Below, piece after piece: positions 37,456-44,842 of a DNA stretch of 64,000 nt. Source of the DNA: Leptospira sp. WS58.C1 (lineage in GTDB: Bacteria > Spirochaetota > Leptospiria > Leptospirales > Leptospiraceae); NCBI RefSeq assembly GCF_040833995.1, contig NZ_CP162137.1, positions 3,270,001-3,334,000 of the forward strand. Direction: 5' to 3'. Positions within the stretch are counted from its first letter, which is position 1. Every line of letters starts with the position of its first letter. A model generated the notes under the pieces. That model worked only from the letters and a program-made list of their open reading frames with translations. It searched no databases and had not been told where the DNA came from. The translations under genes and the position numbers were made by a program.

Positions 37456-37514
37456 ATTGATCGACCACAAGAAGTCGTCATAGCCACAAATCTTTGCAAT
37501 ATAGGGGTAATAAG

Positions 37515-38315
37515 ATGAAACAGACAATTTTAGTTACAGGAGCCTCTTCAGGTATCGGGCTTCTTCTTGCCAATAAACTCCATCAGGACGGTCATACTGT
37601 TATCGGAACAAGCCGCAATCCGGAAGAACATAGATTACCTTTTACATTATTAGAATTAGATATTTCTTCCGACAAATCGATCGAATCCTTCACGAAACAA
37701 CTCTTCAGTCAGATACAAAGTTTGGATGTTCTGATCAATAATGCAGGTTATTTGGTATCAGGTCTCGCCGAGGAAACTTCTATCGATTTAGGCAGACAAC
37801 AATTCGAGACCAATTTTTGGGGTACGGTAAAACTCACAAATCAACTGCTGCCTTATTTCAGAAAACAACGTCATGGAAAGATTATCACAGTCGGATCCAT
37901 TCTTGGTTTAATAGGTCTTCCTAATGTTTCTTACTACTCGGCTTCGAAACACTCTTTGGAAGGTTACTTTAAAGTTCTGCGTTTTGAGTTAAGGGACTTT
38001 AATATTAAAGTCAGCATGGTTGAGCCGATGGGGTTCAAAACAAATATCGGCGCTAGCGCCGTTAGGTCAAAAATACAAATTCATGATTACGATCTCCTTC
38101 GGAAACAAACTGCTGCATTCTCGAAAGAGACATTCGATAAAGCACCTACTCCGGAACCGGTTGTAGATACCGTAGTAAAAATTATTAATCAAAAAGATCC
38201 AAAATTCAATTTCCCGGTGGGCCAAGGGGCTTCGTTTATTCTTACGATGCAACATTATGCGTATAAAACTTTCGAGAGTTCGATCTTGAAAAGACTTCAT
38301 AAAGCGAAATTATAA
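37515..38315 (+). CDS. Short-chain dehydrogenase/reductase, HxlR-controlled
   Basis: The ATG at 37515 follows AGGGGTAATAAG and gives 266 residues. This is a classical SDR: cofactor loop TGASSGIG (8-15), NNAG (75-78), catalytic S128, Y141 and K145 in YSASK. Classical SDRs use NAD(P)H to reduce carbonyls or oxidise alcohols. DISSDKSIESFTKQL and the C-terminal region resemble broad-specificity oxidoreductases. The substrate is unknown; the regulator suggests an aldehyde or quinone stress response. The protein is soluble, with a hydrophobic patch near residue 240. Confidence 0.9.
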   Translation: MKQTILVTGASSGIGLLLANKLHQDGHTVIGTSRNPEEHRLPFTLLELDISSDKSIESFTKQLFSQIQSLDVLINNAGYLVSGLAEETSIDLGRQQFETNFWGTVKLTNQLLPYFRKQRHGKIITVGSILGLIGLPNVSYYSASKHSLEGYFKVLRFELRDFNIKVSMVEPMGFKTNIGASAVRSKIQIHDYDLLRKQTAAFSKETFDKAPTPEPVVDTVVKIINQKDPKFNFPVGQGASFILTMQHYAYKTFESSILKRLHKAKL

Positions 38316-38343
38316 AAAAACGATATTGTTACACTTTTAAACC

Positions 38344-38448
38344 GCGCGAGGTCTTTGCAGGACGGCAAAAAGCCGGTCCGAAGGACCGAGCGGGACTCCG
38401 CGAGTCCGTAAAAGACCGACCCTTGCAACGCAAGGGACGCGCCCAAAC
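38344..38448. repeat. Multi-stem structured intergenic repeat
   Basis: The element folds on paper into nested stems: an outer stem GCGCG/CGCGC (38344-38348 with 38438-38442) and an inner GGTCTTT/AAAGACC (38350-38356 with 38411-38417). The inner stem encloses CGGTCC-GAA-GGACCG (38374-38388) and GGACTC-CGC-GAGTCC (38393-38407). A third arm, CCCTTGC-AAC-GCAAGGG (38420-38436), lies between inner and outer stems. The three hairpin arms have three-base loops. The 3' end CGCCCAAAC also ends the repeat at 8134-8142. It could be a terminator of the SDR gene or part of a transcript. The rest of the gap (38449-38744) has no supported gene. Confidence 0.75.
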
Positions 38449-38736
38449 TTTTATAATGAATCGTTACAGAATTTTTTTGAAGAACTTTTTTTTCGCTTGT
38501 ACTTTCTTCGCCCTTACTATAATGGCTGGCAAATTTAACGGCAAGGAGTCTAGCCTATGCTGAAATTTCCCGGCCCTCGTACGGATCATCGAGAAAGAAA
38601 TCGTCCCTTCGTCACCAGAGAAAAATATCTCACCTTCCTGAAAATCGCAAACAAGTCTTCTCATTCCAGACAGAGAAGGTTTCGTAACAAAAACAGAGAA
38701 AAAAGGCAGACCTTGTCGCCCTAGTTGCCTTATCAT

Positions 38737-38754
38737 GGTTTTCCATGGAAAACC
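38737..38754. promoter_or_regulatory. 18-bp perfect palindrome spanning a start codon
   Basis: GGTTTTCCATGGAAAACC is its own reverse complement and contains the ATG (38745) of the DoxX-like gene near its centre. It could bind a dimeric repressor or occlude initiation in the mRNA; no Shine-Dalgarno is visible upstream. Confidence 0.45.
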
Positions 38755-39110
38755 TAGACGCTAAATCGATCAGTCTCTGGATCATGGCGACCATCTATAC
38801 GATCGCCGGCATTCTTCATTTTGTGATCCCTAAATTTTACTTAAGGATCATGCCTCCTTGGATTCCCTATCATAAACTTATGGTCCAACTCAGCGGTATC
38901 GCGGAAATCGCTTTGGGACTCGGCCTTTTTTTTCCCCAAACCAAAGTGTTGGCTGCTTGGGGAGTGATTCTTCTATTGATCGCTGTATTTCCTGCTAACG
39001 TGTATCATTTTCAATCTAGGACCAGAAAAGATCCTCCTAGTTGGGCTTTACTCTTAAGACTTCCTCTTCAATTCCTTTTGATCTACTGGGCTTATACTTT
39101 TACGTATTGA
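38745..39110 (+). CDS. DoxX-like membrane protein
   Basis: The 121-residue protein has four hydrophobic helices: about residues 10-30, 47-62 (VQLSGIAEIALGLGLFF), 68-86 (VLAAWGVILLLIAVFPANV) and 100-118. IYTIAGILHFVIPKFYLRIMP and LSGIAEIALG are characteristic of the DoxX-like family of small membrane proteins of unclear, possibly redox-linked, function. The start ATG lies in the middle of a perfect palindrome and has no clear ribosome-binding site. Confidence 0.75.
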   Translation: MENLDAKSISLWIMATIYTIAGILHFVIPKFYLRIMPPWIPYHKLMVQLSGIAEIALGLGLFFPQTKVLAAWGVILLLIAVFPANVYHFQSRTRKDPPSWALLLRLPLQFLLIYWAYTFTY

Positions 39111-39412
39111 GTTCGGTTGGAATTGTTGGAATTCCTACGTAGCGAATACGATCGGTAGTAGGATATTCAACAAAGCATAACAATTGACATGTGGGAGTTC
39201 TTACACGGGCGTAAGCTGCGGCTGTTGGAACTCCTACAACAAACAATAGTACAACGATTCTTCCTTTTGAATTCTTTATAAATCCTGGTATACAATCGAT
39301 CCGATTTCTTTTGCGTCTAAAAGTCGTATCTTTACTTTTTATTTTAGTTAAAAATTTATTGAAAGGACTTGGGAAACTGCTATTCTCCCCTTCTTAGTTT
39401 TGGAGTTTATTT
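39111..39412. repeat. 302-base gap with degenerate GTAGGAGTTCCAAC repeats
   Basis: GTTGGAATTCCTAC (39125-39138), GTGGGAGTTCTTAC (39191-39204) and GTTGGAACTCCTACAAC (39224-39240) are variants of one short motif. The last two face each other and could pair as a hairpin of about 50 bases. A further copy lies at 7526-7538. The right part of the gap is AT-rich and should hold the promoter of the following secreted protein gene. No coding frame is supported. Confidence 0.6.
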
Positions 39413-39673
39413 ATGTTCAAGTTATGGATAGCGATCTGCGGGAGCGTTTTGGTTTTAGGGTTAGTTTTTTCTTCTTCCAAAGTCCTGGCGAATACCAAAT
39501 ACAGCGTCTTCTGCGCCGACGGGAAGATTGAAGCGGATTCCCGCACCCTAGATCAGATGAAATCGGCTCGAGGTTCCAATGTTTGTCTTCTGAAAGAATT
39601 CGATTATTCTTCCGATGCAGATAATTATGCACAATCTTTAGGGGGAAAAGGTTCCGCCTGCAGCTGTAATTGA
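39413..39673 (+). CDS. Small cysteine-containing secreted protein
   Basis: The 86-residue product has a signal peptide (FKLWIAICGSVLVLGLVFSSSKVLA, cleavage near residue 26). The 60-residue mature part has four cysteines (in VFCADGK, NVCLLKE and SACSCN at the end), so disulfides are likely. I do not recognise the family. It is transcribed alone and followed at once by a strong terminator, which supports a real, expressed gene. Confidence 0.75.
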   Translation: MFKLWIAICGSVLVLGLVFSSSKVLANTKYSVFCADGKIEADSRTLDQMKSARGSNVCLLKEFDYSSDADNYAQSLGGKGSACSCN

Positions 39674-39691
39674 TTTTTATCTCCTTTCTTT

Positions 39692-39722
39692 AAAGATCGG
39701 GATATTTATCATCCCGATCTTT
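39692..39722 (+). terminator. Intrinsic terminator of the small secreted protein gene
   Basis: AAAGATCGGGAT (39692-39703) and ATCCCGATCTTT (39711-39722) form a perfect 12-bp stem with loop ATTTATC, 18 bases after the stop codon. The flanking A and T bases make it usable in both directions. Confidence 0.85.
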
Positions 39723-39779
39723 TATTAGCAAAATCCAAGAAATTGTCGATCAAAGAGATACCTGTATTAGTTTATAGGA

Positions 39780-40481
39780 ATGAAATCCATTGATAGAACG
39801 TGGTTGAATCTAATCCTGGCACCGATCTGGTTTTTAGTCGTAATCTCCGTATTTTCCGGTTATTACTCTTTTCTTGGAATCCCCGCAGAAGAAATAGGAT
39901 TGAAAGTTTCGAACCAGACTCCTCTGATCATTTTAATCGTCCAGCTCTTGATACTGGCAACATTACTAAGTTCCACTAGACATGAATCCTATCATCTATT
40001 CAAAGATGCTTGGATCAATTCGGATTGGAAGGTCCAGTCCTTAACGGGAATCTTTGTCGGATGTATCATTGCAGGCCTCTATCTGTATTTACTTTCACCC
40101 GCTCAAACATACCTGCAAAATACTGTAGGTGATTATATACCCGCCGGGGAAACTATGAAAGTATTAGGGAAACAAATCCCTATCTTTTTTGTGGCGAACG
40201 TACTACTCGCCCCTTATGTGGAGGAAAATTTATATAGAAATTTTGCTCTTTCCGATTTCCTGCATAAGTTCGGAAAACTGAAAAGTATCGTACTCACGTC
40301 TTTATTTTTCGGGTTATTACATTGGACAGGCGGTTTTTGGTATATACTTATGACTGCGATATTCGTCGGGGTCCCTTTTGCGATCCTTACCGTCCAAAGC
40401 CAAAGTATCATCTGCGCTTTCGTTTCGCATCTGACTCTCAATATAATAGAATTCGCTTATATCCTCAGCCTGAACTTATGA
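39780..40481 (+). CDS. CPBP-family intramembrane protease (ABI/CAAX-like)
   Basis: The 233-residue, multi-helix membrane protein has the three CPBP motifs: E148-E149-x3-R153 (VEENLYRNFAL), FxxxH ending at H181 (FFGLLHW), and H217-x3-N221 (SHLTLNI). This is the Rce1-type glutamate intramembrane protease fold, which cleaves peptides in the membrane; bacterial members take part in bacteriocin immunity, signalling and protein maturation. The substrate is unknown. Nothing nearby looks like a bacteriocin. Confidence 0.85.
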   Translation: MKSIDRTWLNLILAPIWFLVVISVFSGYYSFLGIPAEEIGLKVSNQTPLIILIVQLLILATLLSSTRHESYHLFKDAWINSDWKVQSLTGIFVGCIIAGLYLYLLSPAQTYLQNTVGDYIPAGETMKVLGKQIPIFFVANVLLAPYVEENLYRNFALSDFLHKFGKLKSIVLTSLFFGLLHWTGGFWYILMTAIFVGVPFAILTVQSQSIICAFVSHLTLNIIEFAYILSLNL

Positions 40482-40535
40482 ATTTTTTCGCTTTATAAGC
40501 TTCGGTAGAGTCGGAAATTCACCGAAATAGAATGT

Positions 40536-42380
40536 ATGATCCGTTCTTTTTCATATCTCTTGTTGTTGATCCTCTGCCTAAGATCGGAGCAACTTTTCGC
40601 CGAGGAGAGAATTATCGAGGGAAAACTTCTACAATTCGGTAGAATGTTAGGTACAGGAAACGAGTTCATTCAGGTACTTTCCAACGATTTGAGCCCTGAA
40701 CTTTCCAGACTTCATAACCAAACCATTCGTGTACTCTGCCAGATGAGAGGGGAAAATTGCGACCCGATACGTTATGAGACCTATCCATTTTCCGAATCCA
40801 AGGGTCTTGCGGATTGGACCTTAAAAAGAATTCCGAATTATGTGAACAGAGGGTACTTCGCTTTTAATCCGACAGTCACTCCGGATGGAAGATCCATTTT
40901 TTGGACCGTATATTCTAGCAAGGGTAAATCGGGCACTCAAAGGATCTGGTTTGCGGAGAAGGACGATAAAGGTTTTTGGAGAGACGGGAAAGAGATGCCT
41001 GCTCCTCTAAATAACGACTTGAACTCGGCTGTGATCGCGGTCCTCCCGAGTAATAATGAATTATTCGTCTTCGGTTCTTTCGGCGATGACGAAGCTTCTC
41101 GCAAGATCCAATTCGAGTTCCAAGATAAAAGAGAAGAATTAAGAAAAAACACCAGAGACGAGATGGAATTCCGCTTAAAAGAAGAACAGCTCGCTTACGA
41201 ATATCTCCGAAAACTGACCAATCTTCAAAACAAAGCGACTGTTCCATTATATAAAAGTTATAAAGAAAAAGGGAATTGGTCTTATCCTAAAGCGATTAAC
41301 TTTCCCGATTTTGCGAATTTATATCTGAAAAATAATACTTCCGTCTTCGGAGGATCGACCCTTTCTTCTTCCGGAAGGATACTGATCTATTCCGTCCAGC
41401 AACCCGATTCCCACGGCAAATTGGATCTGTATGTCAGTATCCAAAAAGATGACGGCTCTTTCGGAATAGGTAAAAATTTAGGTGAGATCGTTAACACTTC
41501 TTCCGAAGAGACCGCTCCGTTTTTAGCGGGAGACGATAGAACACTTTATTTCTGCAGCGACGGTCATAAGGGCCTTTCCGTATATGTAACCAAAAGAATC
41601 GGAGAAGGTTGGGACAATTGGACTAAACCGGTAGAGGTATCCGCAAATTTAAAAGGTGTGAACTTCTTTTCTATTCCCGTAAATAGCGACTGGGCTTATG
41701 TAAGTAAAGAAGGTCAACTGTATATGGCTTATCTTCCTCGAGATTTTCGCCCGAACCCAGTTGTAGTGATTAACGGCAAAGTTTTGGATGAAGAAGGAAA
41801 TCCTTTGGGTGCGGAAATTCATTACGAATCCTTAACACGTTTGGAAAAAAGAGGAAGTGCGAAAAGCGATTCTAAAACCGGTTCATTCAGTTTAGTTCTT
41901 CCTTACGGCGAAAAATACGGTTTTTATGCGGAGAAACAAGGTCATCTTTCCGTTTCTAGAAATATCGATCTTACGGATTCAAAACAAGAAGACGCAAAAT
42001 TGGATGTGGAATTCCGTCTTCCTGCTTTGGCAGTGGGTCGACAAGTCCTTCTGAACAATTTATTTTTTGAAACAAACAAGTTCGAGATCTCCAAGGATTC
42101 CGAACCTGAATTGGATCGTTTGGCGAACTTTTTAAAATCGAATCCCAAACTCAAAATCTCCGTCGAAGGTCATACGGATAATATAGGCAAAAAAGAACAT
42201 AACCAGGAACTTTCCCAAAACAGAGCGAAGGCTGTTGCGGATTATCTAATCTCTAAACATGGAATTGAGGACACGAGAGTTCGGACCCAAGGTTTCGGGG
42301 ACAGCCAACCGATTTCCTCCAATGATAACGCTTCGGACCGTCAAAAGAACAGAAGAGTTGTGTTGCAGATCGTAGACTGA
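40536..42380 (+). CDS. OmpA-family protein with beta-propeller-like repeats
   Basis: The 614-residue protein has a signal peptide (residues 1-22, SYLLLLILCLRSEQLFA). The middle, about 90-410, contains PD40/WD40-like strands (FAFNPTVTPDGRSIFWTVYS, TLSSSGRILIYSV, TAPFLAGDDRTLYFCSDG). A short carboxypeptidase-regulatory-like Ig domain follows (VVINGKVLDEEGNPLGAEIHY). The last 110 residues are an OmpA C-terminal peptidoglycan-binding domain: ETNKFEISKDSEPELDRLA, VEGHTDNIGKK and LSQNRAKAVADYL with the binding Asp and Arg. It should tether the outer envelope to peptidoglycan. The gene appears monocistronic. Confidence 0.88.
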   Translation: MIRSFSYLLLLILCLRSEQLFAEERIIEGKLLQFGRMLGTGNEFIQVLSNDLSPELSRLHNQTIRVLCQMRGENCDPIRYETYPFSESKGLADWTLKRIPNYVNRGYFAFNPTVTPDGRSIFWTVYSSKGKSGTQRIWFAEKDDKGFWRDGKEMPAPLNNDLNSAVIAVLPSNNELFVFGSFGDDEASRKIQFEFQDKREELRKNTRDEMEFRLKEEQLAYEYLRKLTNLQNKATVPLYKSYKEKGNWSYPKAINFPDFANLYLKNNTSVFGGSTLSSSGRILIYSVQQPDSHGKLDLYVSIQKDDGSFGIGKNLGEIVNTSSEETAPFLAGDDRTLYFCSDGHKGLSVYVTKRIGEGWDNWTKPVEVSANLKGVNFFSIPVNSDWAYVSKEGQLYMAYLPRDFRPNPVVVINGKVLDEEGNPLGAEIHYESLTRLEKRGSAKSDSKTGSFSLVLPYGEKYGFYAEKQGHLSVSRNIDLTDSKQEDAKLDVEFRLPALAVGRQVLLNNLFFETNKFEISKDSEPELDRLANFLKSNPKLKISVEGHTDNIGKKEHNQELSQNRAKAVADYLISKHGIEDTRVRTQGFGDSQPISSNDNASDRQKNRRVVLQIVD

Positions 42381-42467
42381 CTGTTCGGTTACCTTTTTTG
42401 TAGCATTCCTTCCTTAAATCCAGGTTTTACCTTGTATTTTTGTTTTAAAAAAGGATTCTAATCCGGA

Positions 42468-43724
42468 ATGAAAATAGCGGTCATCGGTAGCGGAATCGCC
42501 GGCTTAAGTGCATCTTGGTACTTGGGCAAAGAACATGAAGTCTCTCTTTTAGAAAAACATCCTTTGGTCGGTATGGATGCTCACGGTACCGATCTTTTCT
42601 CCAACGGACATTCTATCCGTGTGGATGTTCCATTTAGGGCATTCAAACGTAATTATTATCCTTGTCTTTTAGATCTTTACAGGGAAGCGGGCATCGAAGT
42701 AAGGCCGGTAGATTATTCGTTTTCCTTAAACTACGGAGACGGCACGACTTATTTCGGTTTTTCCACCTTGGGTATCGGAGGGAATTTTGTTCCGATCCCT
42801 TATTGGGTTTGTTTTTCCAATAAAACTTCTAGACGTATTTTTTCGGATGCGATCCGCTTTTACGAAGAATCGGAAAGAGAGCTCCGATCATTAGAAGGAG
42901 AACAACTTACCATCTCTCAGTTTTTGAGTAGATTCGGTTATTCCGTCGAATTCGAAGACCTGTATCTGATCCCTATGTTTTCCACGATTAATACCTGTAC
43001 TTCTGAAAGCGCTAAAAATTATCCGGCAGAAGTAGTGATCGGTTATCATTCCAGCGGATTAAAATTCCTTAGATTTTTAACTCCGGAAAAAGGAACTAGG
43101 GACGTTACGGAAAAACTTTCAAAAAGAGCTTCCTCCGTCCGTTTGAGCACCGACCCTAAAAAAATCGTTTTAGAAAAAGATAAAGTAAAACTGATCTTCG
43201 AGAATGGAGAGGAACTTTTCGATAGAGTGGTGGTTGCTGCTCCCGCCAATCAGGCGATCTCCATTCTTCCGGATGAATATTCAAAGGAGAAGTCCCTACT
43301 TTCCAAACTTAAATACGAGGCTTCGGAAGTAGTAGTCCATTCGGACGAAAAGTTTATGCCCAAACAGAAAAGGCATTGGGCTCCTATGTGTTTTTCCCTT
43401 TCTCAAGATAGTTCTACCGCAACTGCCACGATTCTTCTAAACAAAGTCCTTCCCTCTATGAAAGGTAAGGCGGTTTTCCAGACTTGGAATCCGCTTGTAC
43501 AACCGAATGAAAAAGATTTTATCAGCAGATCCAAATTCGAAAGGCCTGTGATCGATATCGCTTCCAGAAAAATTTTGGAAGAATTGAAGGGCTTACAGGA
43601 ACTTCCCGGGAAAAAAGTATGGCTTTGCGGTTCTTATGCAAGATACGGGATGCCGCTTTTAGAAGCGGGAGTTTCCACTTCTTTGGATGTAAAAAGATGG
43701 GTAGAAACTTCACTCAAATCTTAA
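42468..43724 (+). CDS. FAD-dependent oxidoreductase (amine oxidase/desaturase-like)
   Basis: The 418-residue protein opens with a Rossmann FAD motif, KIAVIGSGIAGLSASWYL, then HEVSLLEKHPLVGMDAHG. This is the NAD(P)-binding, protoporphyrinogen-oxidase/amine-oxidase superfamily, whose relatives often sit beside cyclopropane fatty acid synthase-type genes. The C-terminal motif VWLCGSYARYGMPLLEAGVSTSLDVKRW is the usual FAD-binding end. The convergent neighbour, four bases away, is a SAM methyltransferase, so a lipid-modification theme is possible; they are on opposite strands and cannot be an operon. The substrate is unknown. Confidence 0.85.
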   Translation: MKIAVIGSGIAGLSASWYLGKEHEVSLLEKHPLVGMDAHGTDLFSNGHSIRVDVPFRAFKRNYYPCLLDLYREAGIEVRPVDYSFSLNYGDGTTYFGFSTLGIGGNFVPIPYWVCFSNKTSRRIFSDAIRFYEESERELRSLEGEQLTISQFLSRFGYSVEFEDLYLIPMFSTINTCTSESAKNYPAEVVIGYHSSGLKFLRFLTPEKGTRDVTEKLSKRASSVRLSTDPKKIVLEKDKVKLIFENGEELFDRVVVAAPANQAISILPDEYSKEKSLLSKLKYEASEVVVHSDEKFMPKQKRHWAPMCFSLSQDSSTATATILLNKVLPSMKGKAVFQTWNPLVQPNEKDFISRSKFERPVIDIASRKILEELKGLQELPGKKVWLCGSYARYGMPLLEAGVSTSLDVKRWVETSLKS

Positions 43725-43728
43725 TTAA

Positions 43729-44631
43729 CTAACAGGGTTTTCTGACCTTATAGATCCAATATTCGAAATGTTTTTTGATCTTTTCGGAGCCGAAATATTC
43801 TCCCAACATCTCGTATCTTCCCGCTAATCGTTTTGGGATCTTTTTTTCCGATTTAATTTTTTCTAATATAAATTGGGAAAATCCCGGAAATACGAAAGGG
43901 TCTATTCTTTCTAAGACCTCGAAATTGAATCCTACTGCGGAATATTCGGAAACGATCCCTTCCACTTTTTTAAGATCGCGGGACATCTTTGCCATCCTCG
44001 AGATCAAATTCCGTTTGAAAGTTTCCCAATAAGAAATCTTTCGATCGGAAAATAATATTTCCGAAGATACGAATACTCCTCCCGGCTTTACGATCCTATA
44101 AATTTCGCGGACCAAATTATTTCGATCGGGGAAAAAATACAGACTATCCAAGGCAAGCACTACATCGAAACAATTGTCCTCGAATTCCGCTAATGTTTCT
44201 ACACTTCCTAAAATGAAATTGGGAGAACTTGTTTTTCCGTCATAACGTCTTTTTGCAAATTCAGTCTGGATCTTGGAGATATTGATCCCGTATATATTCG
44301 AAACATTTACTCCGAAAGTATTTTCCCAAATTCTAAATTGATCCCCGCATCCGAATCCCAGATCTAATAGTTTAGAATCACGATTTAAGCCGGCCAATTT
44401 TCCCAAATATTCCGCTAAATTCGCGCAAGCTGTGCCGTATTCCTTTGTGTTCTCCCAATAACCCAGATTGGCCCAGGATTCACCGTCCTCATTCAAGTAG
44501 AGATGAGAAAGATCGGTAGGAATTCCCTCTCTTCCGAAAAGTAGTCTTACCTTGGGCCAGATCTCAGTTTTAGCAGGAAAAGAAGAATGATGGCGCTGAA
44601 AAATTTCTTTTTTGAAAGGCAGATCTTCCAT
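43729..44631 (-). CDS. Class I SAM-dependent methyltransferase
   Basis: The 300-residue protein has motif I LLDLGFGCGDQFRIWE near residues 93-108, then NIYGINISKIQTEFAKRRY, with a post-motif region FDVVLALDSLYFFPDRN and IYRIVKPGGVFVSSEIL. The order and the preceding LGYWENTKEY resemble small-molecule and sterol/lipid C- or O-methyltransferases. The acceptor is unknown. The gene is divergent from PBP1A, with 211 bases between their starts. Confidence 0.87.
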   Translation of the reverse strand: MEDLPFKKEIFQRHHSSFPAKTEIWPKVRLLFGREGIPTDLSHLYLNEDGESWANLGYWENTKEYGTACANLAEYLGKLAGLNRDSKLLDLGFGCGDQFRIWENTFGVNVSNIYGINISKIQTEFAKRRYDGKTSSPNFILGSVETLAEFEDNCFDVVLALDSLYFFPDRNNLVREIYRIVKPGGVFVSSEILFSDRKISYWETFKRNLISRMAKMSRDLKKVEGIVSEYSAVGFNFEVLERIDPFVFPGFSQFILEKIKSEKKIPKRLAGRYEMLGEYFGSEKIKKHFEYWIYKVRKPC

Positions 44632-44842
44632 AGTTCCTTAAGTTCTTCGGTTATCCAAAGCAAAACTGTATTGGACATAGATTTTGGAAACTGTCTACCA
44701 GAATCGCCACTTAATTGTCCGTTCTTCTCCCCTTTTAGATATGTTACTATACCGACATAAAAGAGAAGGAACCGGACAAAAATTCGCAAAAAAAGTCCTT
44801 TTCTTTCCCTAACTTACGGCGGAAAACCTACCGACGGACCTT

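Noticed and set aside
37380..37499. 40-residue N-terminal extension of HxlR
   Set aside because: It would be encoded by the operator and promoter region; the ATG at 37379 gives the normal family length.
38464..38736. 90-residue minus-strand frame upstream of the DoxX-like gene
   Set aside because: No ribosome-binding site, a start next to the palindrome, and a lysine-rich tail from AT-rich DNA; the protein resembles no family.
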